In this document: positions 43,805 to 51,989 of the stretch, piece after piece | Layout of the letters: each line of letters opens with the position of its first letter | How positions within the stretch are numbered: the first letter of the stretch is position 1 | From: Sphingomonas sp. PL-96 | Lineage (GTDB): Bacteria > Pseudomonadota > Alphaproteobacteria > Sphingomonadales > Sphingomonadaceae | DNA: 64,000 nucleotides | NCBI RefSeq assembly: GCF_020707215.1 | Contig: NZ_JAJFET010000001.1 | Location: 186,001-250,000 of the forward strand | Direction: 5' to 3' | Notes under the pieces: generated by a model | Seen by the model: only the letters and a program-made list of their open reading frames with translations | Database searches by the model: none | What the model was told of the DNA's origin: nothing | Program-made: the position numbers and the translations under genes

Positions 43805-45216
43805 GCGCTCGCCCCCAAGGTGGCGCGGACGGCCGCGATCAGGCCACCGGCGGTCATGCCGTCGCCTTCGCGCAATTCGTCATCCTCGGGCGTACCAGCG
43901 GCTGCGCGCGCGGCATTGCGCAGCGCGCGAATGCCCTCGGCATCGCGGCCATGTGCCAGCAGGTGTCGGCCAAGCAGATAATGCGCCATCGCAAACCCGT
44001 TATCGAGATACAGCGCGCTGCGAAATCCCCGCTCTGCACGCGCCCCGTCGCCAAGCGCCAGCGCGCCAAGCGCCAGGAGGTAATGCGCCACCGGATCGCG
44101 GGGCGTGGCGAGCGCTTCCTGCTCGGCCAGATGCAGGGCCTCGCTCGCATCTCCGCGTGACAGTGCCGCACGGACGTCCTCACTTGCGTCATGCGCGGTC
44201 CCTGCAGCTTCGGGCGGTTTCGGCGGCGCGGGCCTTGGCGGGGGCGCGGGGGGCTGCCTTGGCGGCGACGGCGCTGGAGCAGGGGGAACCGGCTTTGGCA
44301 GACGGACGGGTACCGGCGGCTTCGCCGCTGCCGCTGCCGGTGCATCGAGCCGGGCATAGGCGAGCACGCCGTCGACATGGACTGGCCGGGCGACTTCGGC
44401 GAACTCGGGGTTCGGCTCGGCATGGCCGATGAACAGCAACCCCGTCGGCGAAAGCCGGCGCACGAGCGCGCCGACCAGCGCCTTGGCGATATCGCTGCGG
44501 AAGTAGATCAGCACATTGCGGCACAGGATGATGTCGAAGTCGCTGAATTGCAGCGGCGCATCGTCGTCGAGCAGCGCCATCATGTTGGCATGTTCGAACC
44601 GCGCGAGGCCGCGATAGCGCGCCTTCAGGCGCCAGCGCTCACCCTCCCGGTCGAACAGGCGATGCCGCTCCGCCTCGCCTAGGGTGCGCAACGCCCAGGA
44701 GGTATAGCGCGCCTCGCGCGCGGCCACGATGGCGGCATCGTCGATGTCGGTACCCGTGATGCCGATCTTCCAGTCGGCAACCGCATCTTCCAGAAGGTCG
44801 CGCACCAGGATCGCCACCGAATGCGCCTCGGCCCCCGTCGAGCAACCAACGCTCCAGACGCGCAGTTGACGCTGGGCCCGGCGTTCGCGGAACAGCTGGG
44901 GCAGGACGCAGCGGCGCAGCACGTCGAACTGCTCGGCGAAGCGGAAGAAAAACGTCTCGTTGATCGTGATCGCGCTTTCGAGCGCGCGCCATTCCGCCTC
45001 CGCAACCTCCGGGTCGGCAAGGCGGGCGGCATAGGCGGCCAGGTCCGGCAGGTCGTTTGCCGTCATGCGGCGTGCGACATGCTCGAAGAGCTGGTCGTCC
45101 TTGTCGATGTAATAATGGTGGCCGGTTCGCTCGACGATCTGCGCCTTGATCGCCGCAAAGGCCGGATCTTCGACCGGCGCGGCGGCAAGCGCGTGGCGCT
45201 GCAGTCCCGAACTCAC
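43801..45216 (-). CDS. Chemoreceptor methyltransferase CheR with C-terminal TPR repeats (WspC-like)
   Basis: A 471-residue protein. The CheR domain spans about residues 15-280, with SAITINETFFFRFAEQFDVL and SAM-binding LRVWSVGCSTGAEAHSVAIL, and RNVLIYFRSDIA near its end. A Pro/Ala-rich linker (about 285-340) joins it to tetratricopeptide repeats (SALYLDNGFAMAHYLLGRHL). TPR extensions are typical of WspC and FrzF and often bind the receptor instead of a pentapeptide, which fits the missing pentapeptide on the neighbouring receptor. Both ends overlap neighbouring CheW genes by four bases. Confidence 0.95.
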   Translation of the reverse strand: MSSGLQRHALAAAPVEDPAFAAIKAQIVERTGHHYYIDKDDQLFEHVARRMTANDLPDLAAYAARLADPEVAEAEWRALESAITINETFFFRFAEQFDVLRRCVLPQLFRERRAQRQLRVWSVGCSTGAEAHSVAILVRDLLEDAVADWKIGITGTDIDDAAIVAAREARYTSWALRTLGEAERHRLFDREGERWRLKARYRGLARFEHANMMALLDDDAPLQFSDFDIILCRNVLIYFRSDIAKALVGALVRRLSPTGLLFIGHAEPNPEFAEVARPVHVDGVLAYARLDAPAAAAAKPPVPVRLPKPVPPAPAPSPPRQPPAPPPRPAPPKPPEAAGTAHDASEDVRAALSRGDASEALHLAEQEALATPRDPVAHYLLALGALALGDGARAERGFRSALYLDNGFAMAHYLLGRHLLAHGRDAEGIRALRNAARAAAGTPEDDELREGDGMTAGGLIAAVRATLGASA

Positions 45217-45716
45217 CCGGTCGCCCAGTCGGCCGCGCGCGTCTCCGCCTGGGCGGCAAGCGCTGCCAGCCGCTCGCGCTCGGCCTCACTGAGCAGCCGC
45301 TCCAGCGACAGGAGATGCGCTGCGCCATCGGGCAGGATGATTTCGGCCAGGATCGCGCCATTGTGGCTCGCCTCGGGCTCCACGGGGCGGATTGCTTCGG
45401 GCTCGGGCGCGATCATGTCTTCGACGCGATCGACCAGCAGGCAGGGGGTGGTAGCGGCGGGACCGTGCGGGCGGATCAGGTGCGCGAACAGGTCCAGCGT
45501 GCCAAGCCCGGCACTGCCGTCGAACAGCAGCGCGGGCGAAAGCACGGCCAGCGTCTCGCCGCGCACATCCACAAAGCCGGCGAGCGGGCGGGGTAGTGTC
45601 GGCGGCCGCGCGATCGGAAGCAACGGCAACACCTCCCGCACCGCGCGGGCGGATACCGCAAGCCGGTGGTCACCGGCACGGAACAGCAGCAGCGGATCGG
45701 GGGCACCATGAGGCAT
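45213..45716 (-). CDS. CheW-type coupling protein (second), first gene of the operon
   Basis: A 167-residue CheW-domain protein: PLLLFRAGDHRLAVSARAVR opens the domain and LAGFVDVRGETLAVLSPALL is its core. Together with the 43268-43804 protein it gives the two-CheW set typical of Wsp and Che3 clusters. It heads an eight-gene minus-strand operon whose promoter must lie in the 90 bases before alkB. It overlaps cheR by four bases. Confidence 0.92.
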   Translation of the reverse strand: MPHGAPDPLLLFRAGDHRLAVSARAVREVLPLLPIARPPTLPRPLAGFVDVRGETLAVLSPALLFDGSAGLGTLDLFAHLIRPHGPAATTPCLLVDRVEDMIAPEPEAIRPVEPEASHNGAILAEIILPDGAAHLLSLERLLSEAERERLAALAAQAETRAADWATG

Positions 45717-45806
45717 TGCGCGCTTCTATAACGCGGGCTTTCCGGCCCGTCTCCCCCGCTACCATGTCTTTCGAAGCGATCGCCGGATGCTTATCTCTGC
45801 TTTGTA

Positions 45807-46403
45807 ATGGCGGCCCAGCTCGACCTTTTCGGAACCCCGTTGCTGCCCGGCCTGGCGCATGGCGAGGACGTGGTCGACGCGGTGGAGGAAGTGGCGCTGA
45901 TCGCCGCCATCGACGCGTGCGAACTGACGCCGTTCCGCTTCCAGGGCTGGACCGGCAAGCGGCTGACGACTTCCTTTGGCTGGAGCTATGATTTCGATCG
46001 CGGGCGGATCGCGCCGGGGTCGGCATTGCCGGACTTCCTGCTGCCGTTGCGCGAGCGGGCGGCGGCATTCGCTGGCCTAGCGGCCGCCGAGCTCGAGCAG
46101 GCGCTGCTGATCCGCTATGACCCGGGCGCGGGGATCGGCTGGCATCGCGACCGGCCGATGTTCGAGCATGTGGTGGGGATTTCGCTCGGCGCGCCGGCCG
46201 TGCTGCGCCTGCGTCGGCGGACGGAGGCTGGCTTCGAGCGGCGGAGCCTTCCGCTTGCGCCGCGGTCGATCTACCATCTGTCGGGCGAGGCGCGGCACCA
46301 GTGGGAGCATGGCATCGCCGCCATGGACCAGACCCGCTGGTCGGTGACGTTCCGCAGTCTGTCCGCCCTGGGCCGGCGCGCATCGGCGCAGGCCCAGGGC
46401 TGA
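45807..46403 (+). CDS. alkB: Alpha-ketoglutarate-dependent DNA dealkylase AlkB
   Basis: A 198-residue Fe(II)/2-oxoglutarate dioxygenase that removes methyl groups from 1-methyladenine and 3-methylcytosine. The iron ligands are visible in IGWHRDRPMF (HxD) and RHQWEHGI (distal His), and 2-oxoglutarate is held by the RxxxxxR pair in TRWSVTFRSLS. It is divergent from the chemosensory operon and convergent with the MucR gene, six bases from its stop. Confidence 0.95.
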   Translation: MAAQLDLFGTPLLPGLAHGEDVVDAVEEVALIAAIDACELTPFRFQGWTGKRLTTSFGWSYDFDRGRIAPGSALPDFLLPLRERAAAFAGLAAAELEQALLIRYDPGAGIGWHRDRPMFEHVVGISLGAPAVLRLRRRTEAGFERRSLPLAPRSIYHLSGEARHQWEHGIAAMDQTRWSVTFRSLSALGRRASAQAQG

Positions 46404-46409
46404 GGCAGG

Positions 46410-46919
46410 TTACTCGGCAGTCGCGTCCTTGGGCTTGCGGCCGCGGCGCTTCGGCGCGGCGGCATCATTCGCGCCGGCTTCCTCGCCTGCATCGCGCGGC
46501 TTGCGGCCAAGGCCGATCCGCTTCGCCATGTCGCGACGGCTTTGCGAATAATTCTCAGCGACCATCGGATAGTCGGACTTGAGGTTGTAGCGCTCGCGAT
46601 ATTGATCCGGCGTCAGGCCATGACCGGCCAGATGGCGGCGCAGCGTCTTGTACGGCTTGCCGTCGATCATCGAAAGGATGTGGTCCTTCGATGCGAGCGA
46701 CTTCCGCACGGACACGGCGGGCGTATAGTCTTCGCCGGGCGCTGCCTCGACCTGCTCGGAAGTTGCGCCGCTGCTCAGCCCGACGACCGTTGCGTGCATC
46801 GTCTGGAGAAAGGTCGGTACATCTTCCGCCGATACGCGATTGTTCGCGTTGTTGAGCCAAGCGATGGTGAGCTCGGTTGCCAGCTCCACCGCATTCAATT
46901 CAGAAACGTCGTCGGCCAT
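46410..46919 (-). CDS. mucR: Ros/MucR family transcriptional regulator
   Basis: A 169-residue DNA-binding protein that in alphaproteobacteria represses exopolysaccharide, motility and cell-cycle genes through AT-rich sites. The core segment is DHILSMIDGKPYKTLRRHLA followed by GHGLTPDQYRERYNLK and YPMVAENYSQSRRDMAKRIG. In the canonical zinc site a Cys precedes the DDGK-type turn; here it is Ser (LSMIDGK), so the metal site seems incomplete. The C-terminal tail is Lys/Arg-rich with RGRKPKD. ATG 46919 is the start because GGAGGA lies six bases upstream. It converges on alkB. Confidence 0.93.
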   Translation of the reverse strand: MADDVSELNAVELATELTIAWLNNANNRVSAEDVPTFLQTMHATVVGLSSGATSEQVEAAPGEDYTPAVSVRKSLASKDHILSMIDGKPYKTLRRHLAGHGLTPDQYRERYNLKSDYPMVAENYSQSRRDMAKRIGLGRKPRDAGEEAGANDAAAPKRRGRKPKDATAE

Positions 46920-47286
46920 CTTGATTCCTCCGTTCATGCGGGCGCACTTGGGGCTTTCTTTGCGGTCCGTCAACTTGTGAAGCTGCGGAGTTGAAGGTTT
47001 TTCGCCGCCGGGCGGTGCCGTTGTGGGACGTTGGGCGAGGCGGTGGCAGACATTCCGAGAAGCCTGTTGCATCGGTTCATGCAAGTTTCGCACCCGTACG
47101 CAATTACGTAGGCAGCTTTGCGTACTTTTACGCTGCAAGTTCTGGTCGAAAACCACTGTGCCGAAACCATTCCGACACTATCGTTAATCGGCGACATGCC
47201 GGACAGTTCAGGCGGTTGGTCTGCTGTTCGGATTACCAACCCGATCGGGCGGGAAGCTGTCCATCCAGGCGCAAGAACTCTGCGGA
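46920..47286. other. Leader/promoter region of mucR with an inverted repeat
   Basis: Gene-free stretch of about 370 bases, by eye poorer in GC than its surroundings. It contains GTACGCAA (47096-47103) and TTGCGTAC (47118-47125) separated by 14 bases. Ros/MucR proteins commonly bind their own promoters, so the repeat could be an autoregulatory site; a terminator for the flanking genes is less likely because the T run is only on the plus strand. Confidence 0.4.
46926..46931 (-). promoter_or_regulatory. Ribosome-binding site that fixes the MucR start
   Basis: GGAGGA on the minus strand, six bases before ATG 46919, marks MADDVSE as the true N terminus. A further in-frame ATG at 46937 overlaps it and lacks its own site. 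Confidence 0.85.
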
Positions 47287-48321
47287 TCAGTGCGAAGGAA
47301 AGGACAAAGTGCGTCCTTCGCGCGCAGACCGGCGCGCCTGTTCCAGCAGCTCCAGTCCTGCAATCGCATCCGATGGCGCGACGGGCGGCGCAGCATTCCC
47401 CGAAATGGAGGCCGCAACTTGCGCATAGAAGTGCGGCCAATCGCCCGCCACACTCGGCACGCGCTGTTCGCCGCCGGTGCTGTCGACCAGCACGCCCCAG
47501 CTGGCCGCGTTCTCGATGCCATAGCCGGGATCGGCAGGACTGCCGCCGGCGCGCAATACCGCCTCTTGCGGGTCGATGCCGTGTTTGACGAAGCTGCCGC
47601 GCGTGCCGTGCAATGCAAAGCGGGGGCGGGGGGCCGCGACGAGCGACGCCGCGCCCACGATCACGCGCCGCGTTCCATAGTGCAGCGTAAGTTCGAAATA
47701 ATCGTCGACTTGCGCTTCGTCCCGCTGGCTCAGCATGTCGGCCGACACGCTCTCCGGCCGGCCGAACAGGTGAAGTGCCTGATCGATCAGGTGCGGGCCG
47801 AGGTCAGAGAGCAGGCCGCCGCCCGGCTGCGGCGTCTCGCGCCAGCCCTGCTTGATGGCCGGTCGGAAGCGATCCCAGCGTAATTCCGCCAGCTGCAGGT
47901 CACCAAGCACGTCGTCGGCCAGCAAGCGTTGGACGGTGGCGAAGTCGGAGTCCCAGCGCCGATTGTGAAATACCGTCAGCATCTGGCCGTGCGCTTCTGC
48001 CAGCACCGTCAGTTCGCGTGCATCCTCGGCTGTCAGCGCAAAGGGCTTGTCGACGACGACGTGCTTGCCGGCCTCCAGCGCGGCGCGGGCCAGCGGGGCG
48101 TGGCTGTCGTTGGGCGTGGCGACGACCACGAGATCAATCGCCGGATCGGTGAGCAGTGCGTCGGCCGAAGCCACCGCCTGCGCTTGGGGATAGAGGTCGG
48201 CAACCTCCTGCACACGCGACGTGACGATCGCAGCCAGGCGAAGGGCCGGCGTGACGGCGATCAGGGGCGCATGGAATGCGCGACCGGCAAGTCCGAAGCC
48301 GATCAGCCCGACGTTCAGCAT
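47287..48321 (-). CDS. Gfo/Idh/MocA family oxidoreductase
   Basis: A 344-residue NAD(P)-dependent dehydrogenase. The N-terminal Rossmann fold starts LNVGLIGFGLAGRAFHAPLI, and VVDKPFALTAEDARELTVLA carries the conserved EKP-like Lys. The C-terminal beta sheet includes RWDSDFATVQRLL and GLLSDLGPHLIDQALHLFG, typical of the YdgJ/IolG-like branch acting on sugars or inositols. Substrate is unknown. It is divergent from ada. Confidence 0.92.
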   Translation of the reverse strand: MLNVGLIGFGLAGRAFHAPLIAVTPALRLAAIVTSRVQEVADLYPQAQAVASADALLTDPAIDLVVVATPNDSHAPLARAALEAGKHVVVDKPFALTAEDARELTVLAEAHGQMLTVFHNRRWDSDFATVQRLLADDVLGDLQLAELRWDRFRPAIKQGWRETPQPGGGLLSDLGPHLIDQALHLFGRPESVSADMLSQRDEAQVDDYFELTLHYGTRRVIVGAASLVAAPRPRFALHGTRGSFVKHGIDPQEAVLRAGGSPADPGYGIENAASWGVLVDSTGGEQRVPSVAGDWPHFYAQVAASISGNAAPPVAPSDAIAGLELLEQARRSAREGRTLSFPSH

Positions 48322-48450
48322 GGTGGGATCTCCTGGTTCCGCCGCGACAACGGCTGGCGTGCGGGGGCGGTGCCATTATCTTGGATTGGAGCGCAAGGAA
48401 CGGAGTGCGCGCCGGCGCCGCGTGCGGCAGGCAGGGCGCAGGAGGTTGTC

Positions 48451-49515
48451 ATGACACAGCAGGAAATGACGCAGGATCCGCGCTGGGCACGCATCATGGC
48501 GCGCGACGCGAGCGGGGATGGCGAGTTCTGGTATTCGGTGGCGACCACGGGGGTCTATTGCCGACCGTCGTGTCCTTCGCGCGCCGCCAATCCGGCGAAC
48601 GTCACCATCCATGCCACGCTGGCGGAGGCGCGGCGGACGGGCGCACGCGCCTGCCTGCGCTGCCGGCCCGATGCTGCCGGCGCGAAGCTTGCGCATACAG
48701 AACGGGTTGCGGCTGCGTGCCGGAGTATCGAGACGGCCGAGACCCAACCGACGCTGGCGGAGCTTGCGGCCGCGGCCGGGATGAGTGCCGGGCATTTCCA
48801 GCGGGTGTTCAAGGCTGCGACCGGCGTGAGCCCCCGCGCCTATGCCGCGGAGCATCGTGCGAGCCGCGTCCGCGCCGCATTGCAGGGGGGCGCGGGGGTG
48901 ACGGAGGCGATCCACACCGCCGGCTATGGCTCGAGTGGCCGCTTCTATGCGGAGGCAGATGCCGTGCTCGGCATGAAGCCGGCGGCCTATCGCCGGGGTG
49001 GTGCTGCCGAGACGTTGCGCTTCGCGGTGACGCAGACCAGCCTCGGTCTGTTGCTGGTGGCGGCCAGCGAGACTGGGATCGCCGCCTTGCTGCTGGGGGA
49101 GGACGCGGACGCTCTGGAGGCGAACCTCCGTCACCGCTTCCCCAATGCGCATCTGGAACCGGGCGACGCCGCCTTCGGGCGGCTGGTCACCCAGGTCGTG
49201 GCGTTTGTGGACGCGCCGGATGCGACGCTGGACCTGCCGCTGGATATCCGCGGCACCGCCTTTCGCCGGCGGGTCTGGGAGGAGTTGCGCGCCATCCCGG
49301 CGGGAGAGACGGCAAGCTACGCGGACATTGCGCGGCGGATCGGCGCGCCCGCCGCGGTGCGGGCGGTCGCCGGCGCCTGTGCCGCCAATGCGCACGCGCT
49401 CGCGATTCCGTGCCACCGCGTGCTGCGCAGCGACGGCGCGTTGTCGGGCTTTCGCTGGGGTACGGCACGCAAGCGCGCGCTGCTCGATCGCGAAGCGGCG
49501 GCACGGCGGGATTGA
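48451..49515 (+). CDS. ada: Bifunctional regulator and O6-methylguanine-DNA methyltransferase Ada
   Basis: A 354-residue protein. N-Ada accepts a methyl group on Cys (YCRPSCPSRAANPANVTIHA) and, once methylated, activates alkylation-repair genes. An AraC-type HTH follows (AELAAAAGMSAGHFQRVFKA). The C-terminal half is the alkyltransferase with the suicide Cys in ALAIPCHRVLRSDGALSGF. All parts are complete. ATG 48451 has GGAGG just upstream. alkB lies about 2 kb away, so both direct-reversal systems sit in one neighbourhood. Confidence 0.96.
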   Translation: MTQQEMTQDPRWARIMARDASGDGEFWYSVATTGVYCRPSCPSRAANPANVTIHATLAEARRTGARACLRCRPDAAGAKLAHTERVAAACRSIETAETQPTLAELAAAAGMSAGHFQRVFKAATGVSPRAYAAEHRASRVRAALQGGAGVTEAIHTAGYGSSGRFYAEADAVLGMKPAAYRRGGAAETLRFAVTQTSLGLLLVAASETGIAALLLGEDADALEANLRHRFPNAHLEPGDAAFGRLVTQVVAFVDAPDATLDLPLDIRGTAFRRRVWEELRAIPAGETASYADIARRIGAPAAVRAVAGACAANAHALAIPCHRVLRSDGALSGFRWGTARKRALLDREAAARRD

Positions 49516-49536
49516 CCCGGCCGGTGATCCATAGGA

Positions 49537-49557
49537 CCGCTGCCCGTCCGGCAGCGG
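49537..49557 (+). promoter_or_regulatory. Hairpin between ada and the isochorismatase-family gene
   Basis: CCGCTGCC and GGCAGCGG form an eight-base stem with a five-base loop, ending directly before the AAGGAG ribosome-binding site of the next gene. It could limit read-through from ada or shape translation of the downstream gene. No T run follows. Confidence 0.4.
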
Positions 49558-49570
49558 CAAGGAGCATGCG

Positions 49571-50155
49571 ATGAAGAAGGTCGTGGTGGTGGTAGACACC
49601 CAGGCGGATTTCATGAACCCGGACGGCGCGCTGGCGGTCGCCGGCGCCGGTTCGCTGGCGGCGCCGATGACGGCGTGGCTGAAGGCGCTCGACTCCAAAG
49701 ATACTGCAGCGGTGCTCTTCACGTTCGACACGCACTTCGCCGACACCTACCTAAGCTCCGCAGAAGCGCAGCAATTCCCCATCCACTGCGTGCGCGGGAC
49801 GCCGGGCTGGCACAATGTGCTCGACACCGCGGCGGTGGATCCGGCGATCCCGGCTTATCGGCTCGAAAAGGGCGTGTTCGCGATGTGGGAAGAACCGGAC
49901 CTGCGTGTCGAGCCGCTGGCCGACGGCGCATCGCTCGACCGCGATGCATTCTTCCGCGACCTGCGCGCCGGTGGCGTGGAGGAAGCCGTGGTGATCGGCG
50001 TCGCCGCCGACTATTGCGTGCGCTGGGCGATCGACGGATTGGTCGAGCGCGGCTTCCGCGTCACCGTGCCCCAGGCGCTTACCCGCGGCATCGCCCGGCC
50101 GATCGACCAGGTCCTGGAAGAGGATTTCGCCGGGAAGGCGGTGGCGCTGGGGTGA
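49571..50155 (+). CDS. Isochorismatase-family cysteine hydrolase (nicotinamidase-like)
   Basis: A 194-residue hydrolase beginning MKKVVVVVDTQADFMNPDGA, where the Asp of the Asp-Lys-Cys triad is seen. The nucleophile Cys lies in VIGVAADYCVRWAIDGLVER. The pattern fits nicotinamidase/pyrazinamidase-like proteins that make nicotinate for NAD salvage, but zinc ligands are not all recognisable, so another amide substrate is possible. A good AAGGAG site precedes the start. It follows ada on the same strand. Confidence 0.85.
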   Translation: MKKVVVVVDTQADFMNPDGALAVAGAGSLAAPMTAWLKALDSKDTAAVLFTFDTHFADTYLSSAEAQQFPIHCVRGTPGWHNVLDTAAVDPAIPAYRLEKGVFAMWEEPDLRVEPLADGASLDRDAFFRDLRAGGVEEAVVIGVAADYCVRWAIDGLVERGFRVTVPQALTRGIARPIDQVLEEDFAGKAVALG

Positions 50156-50489
50156 GGTGCCGCTGCGGCGGCGTGTCCCCTCAAGGAAGCTGCGCCGCCT
50201 CACGAGAGGAGGCCCATCTTCCAAAGCGACGATGTTTTCACAAGGCTGCGCCGCTCCCGACCCGGTACTGAGCTGGGCAGGCGGAGCCTAACACCGACTT
50301 TGATGATCCTCTCGTGTCAGAGGTCTGCTGGTGGCTGAACATTCCGCTGCGGCTAGGCGCACACGTCGGAGATGCCGGTCGATCGGATCGGTGAGGCGAT
50401 CGTTTGCATCCGGATTTCCCCCGATGCGTGGCTGCCACCCAGGGAGCAGGCGGCAATCGAACGACCCGCGCTCGGGGCTCTCACCGGCG
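50156..50489. other. Intergenic region without recognised features
   Basis: About 330 bases between two convergent genes. I see no convincing gene, terminator with a T tract, or known repeat here. Confidence 0.5.
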
Positions 50490-51989
50490 TCAGAAGCGAT
50501 AGTCCAGCGTCCGCTCGGCATTTGGAGGAAGCACTGGCGACCAGGTCAGAACGCCGTCCGCGAGGGCGGCCGCCGGGTCGTCGGTTTGGACGCGCTGACC
50601 TGCCGCGCCGATTGGCAGGTCCAGGGTTACCGGGAACGGATTGGCGTTGCGGACGGTCAGGCGAGCGTGCCTCCCGGCAAGAACTTCCTGCACAACGGTG
50701 ACCTGAGTGCTGGTACCGGCAGCAATCCGGATCGTCTCACCCGTGGTGCGGTCGCGCATCGTGCCCAGACCGATCAGCAGGCGCTGCTCTCCACGCGCTG
50801 CATAGAGGGCGGTGCTGCCGGCAGGCAGGGGCATGCCGAGCCCGGCGGCCTTCTTGTTGGTAACCACCAGCACGATCGAGGTGGGCGTGACGTCGAGCTG
50901 ACGCCCGGCGATGATGGACAGGCGGTAGCGGCGCTCGAAGGGTATCTTCCCTGCCGAAAGCAGTGCGATCTGCTTCTGGGAGCGTCCTGCGACATCGGCT
51001 CTCTCCGGCACGCGGTACAGCTTCAGATCCCCGAGATCTTCCGGAGGCGGTGGCGGCGGAGGTGCGGGTGGAGAAGGCGGCGCTGGCGCGGCCATTCTCA
51101 GCGGCGAGTACATGCGCGAGGCCGTCAGGATGACGCTCTGCGGTTCGAACTTCCTCTCCCGCAGGTCCGAGGTGGTCGTTCCAAGCGGGAAGCAGGCAAG
51201 GCGCAGCGCCCCCACGTCGCGCGCGATCGTACCGATCGCCTCCCGGTTGAGGCGCCCCGCCACCGCCTGCACCTCTGCCTGACGAAAGCCTTCCGGGTTG
51301 GCGTTCCCCAGCGTCAGCCAGGCAAAGAGATCCAGCGTACGCGCGTTCGGCGCAACGCTCGCCACATAGCTCGCCCGCCAGTCGAAGCCGGAGGAGAGGT
51401 AGCTCAGCCGCACGGTGACGGTGCGAGCAGACGCTGTATTGGTGGCGACGCTGAGAACCGGTTTTGCGGACAGGTCCTGCGGCACATGGGGGTATCGCAG
51501 ACTCTCCGGCAGTCCTGAGCAGCGCAGCGCTTCGATCCCCGCCGACGTGCGCAGCACGACGCCCTGCGCTGGACCGGCGACAATCGTGGCTTGCTCGCTG
51601 ACCGCGCGGCCGGTTGCCCGATCGGTGCGGGTAAGCGTCACCTGCCGCCCCAGCGTCCCGTCAACCAGCGATGCGGGGGAGAGGAGGCGCGCGTCGCGGT
51701 TCTTCTCGATGGTGCCGCCCGGCAATCCATCAATCACTGCGCTCACCGGGATGATGCCGTCGGCGACGCCTTCGAAGCGAACGATCGCGGGTCCGCGCGG
51801 AAGGCGCACTCGCCGTGTTTCAGTCACCAGTGCAAAGCCCGAGAGGTACCGGAGGTCCAGCGCCCCGCGACCCCAGGGCGCGCGATAGACTGTCAGCGCG
51901 ACGCGCTCTGGACGAGGCGAGGTCACCGCCTGTTGCGCCTGCGCCGGCGCTGGTGCCGCCAGGAGCAGGCTGAGCAGCCAGCGGCGCAT
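50490..51989 (-). CDS. DUF4139 domain protein, exported (second of a tandem pair)
   Basis: A 499-residue protein with a signal peptide (about 1-19, ending AQAQ). Beta-rich domains follow, with VTIHLSYLSSGFDWRASYVA-like DUF4139 core (here VRLSYLSSGFDWRASYVASV). A Pro-rich spacer (APPSPPAPPPPPPPEDLGDL) lies about two-thirds along, and the C-terminal half is another beta domain ending in PPNAERTLDYRF. DUF4139 proteins are widespread envelope-associated proteins of unknown biochemical role. It overlaps the upstream paralogue by one base, so the two are coexpressed. Confidence 0.82.
   Translation of the reverse strand: MRRWLLSLLLAAPAPAQAQQAVTSPRPERVALTVYRAPWGRGALDLRYLSGFALVTETRRVRLPRGPAIVRFEGVADGIIPVSAVIDGLPGGTIEKNRDARLLSPASLVDGTLGRQVTLTRTDRATGRAVSEQATIVAGPAQGVVLRTSAGIEALRCSGLPESLRYPHVPQDLSAKPVLSVATNTASARTVTVRLSYLSSGFDWRASYVASVAPNARTLDLFAWLTLGNANPEGFRQAEVQAVAGRLNREAIGTIARDVGALRLACFPLGTTTSDLRERKFEPQSVILTASRMYSPLRMAAPAPPSPPAPPPPPPPEDLGDLKLYRVPERADVAGRSQKQIALLSAGKIPFERRYRLSIIAGRQLDVTPTSIVLVVTNKKAAGLGMPLPAGSTALYAARGEQRLLIGLGTMRDRTTGETIRIAAGTSTQVTVVQEVLAGRHARLTVRNANPFPVTLDLPIGAAGQRVQTDDPAAALADGVLTWSPVLPPNAERTLDYRF

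Noticed and set aside
35075..45716. Flagellar chemotaxis operon
   Set aside because: The set contains a CheA-REC hybrid, TPR-bearing CheR and two CheW genes, but no CheY, CheD, CheZ or flagellar gene, so it fits an alternative-function system better.
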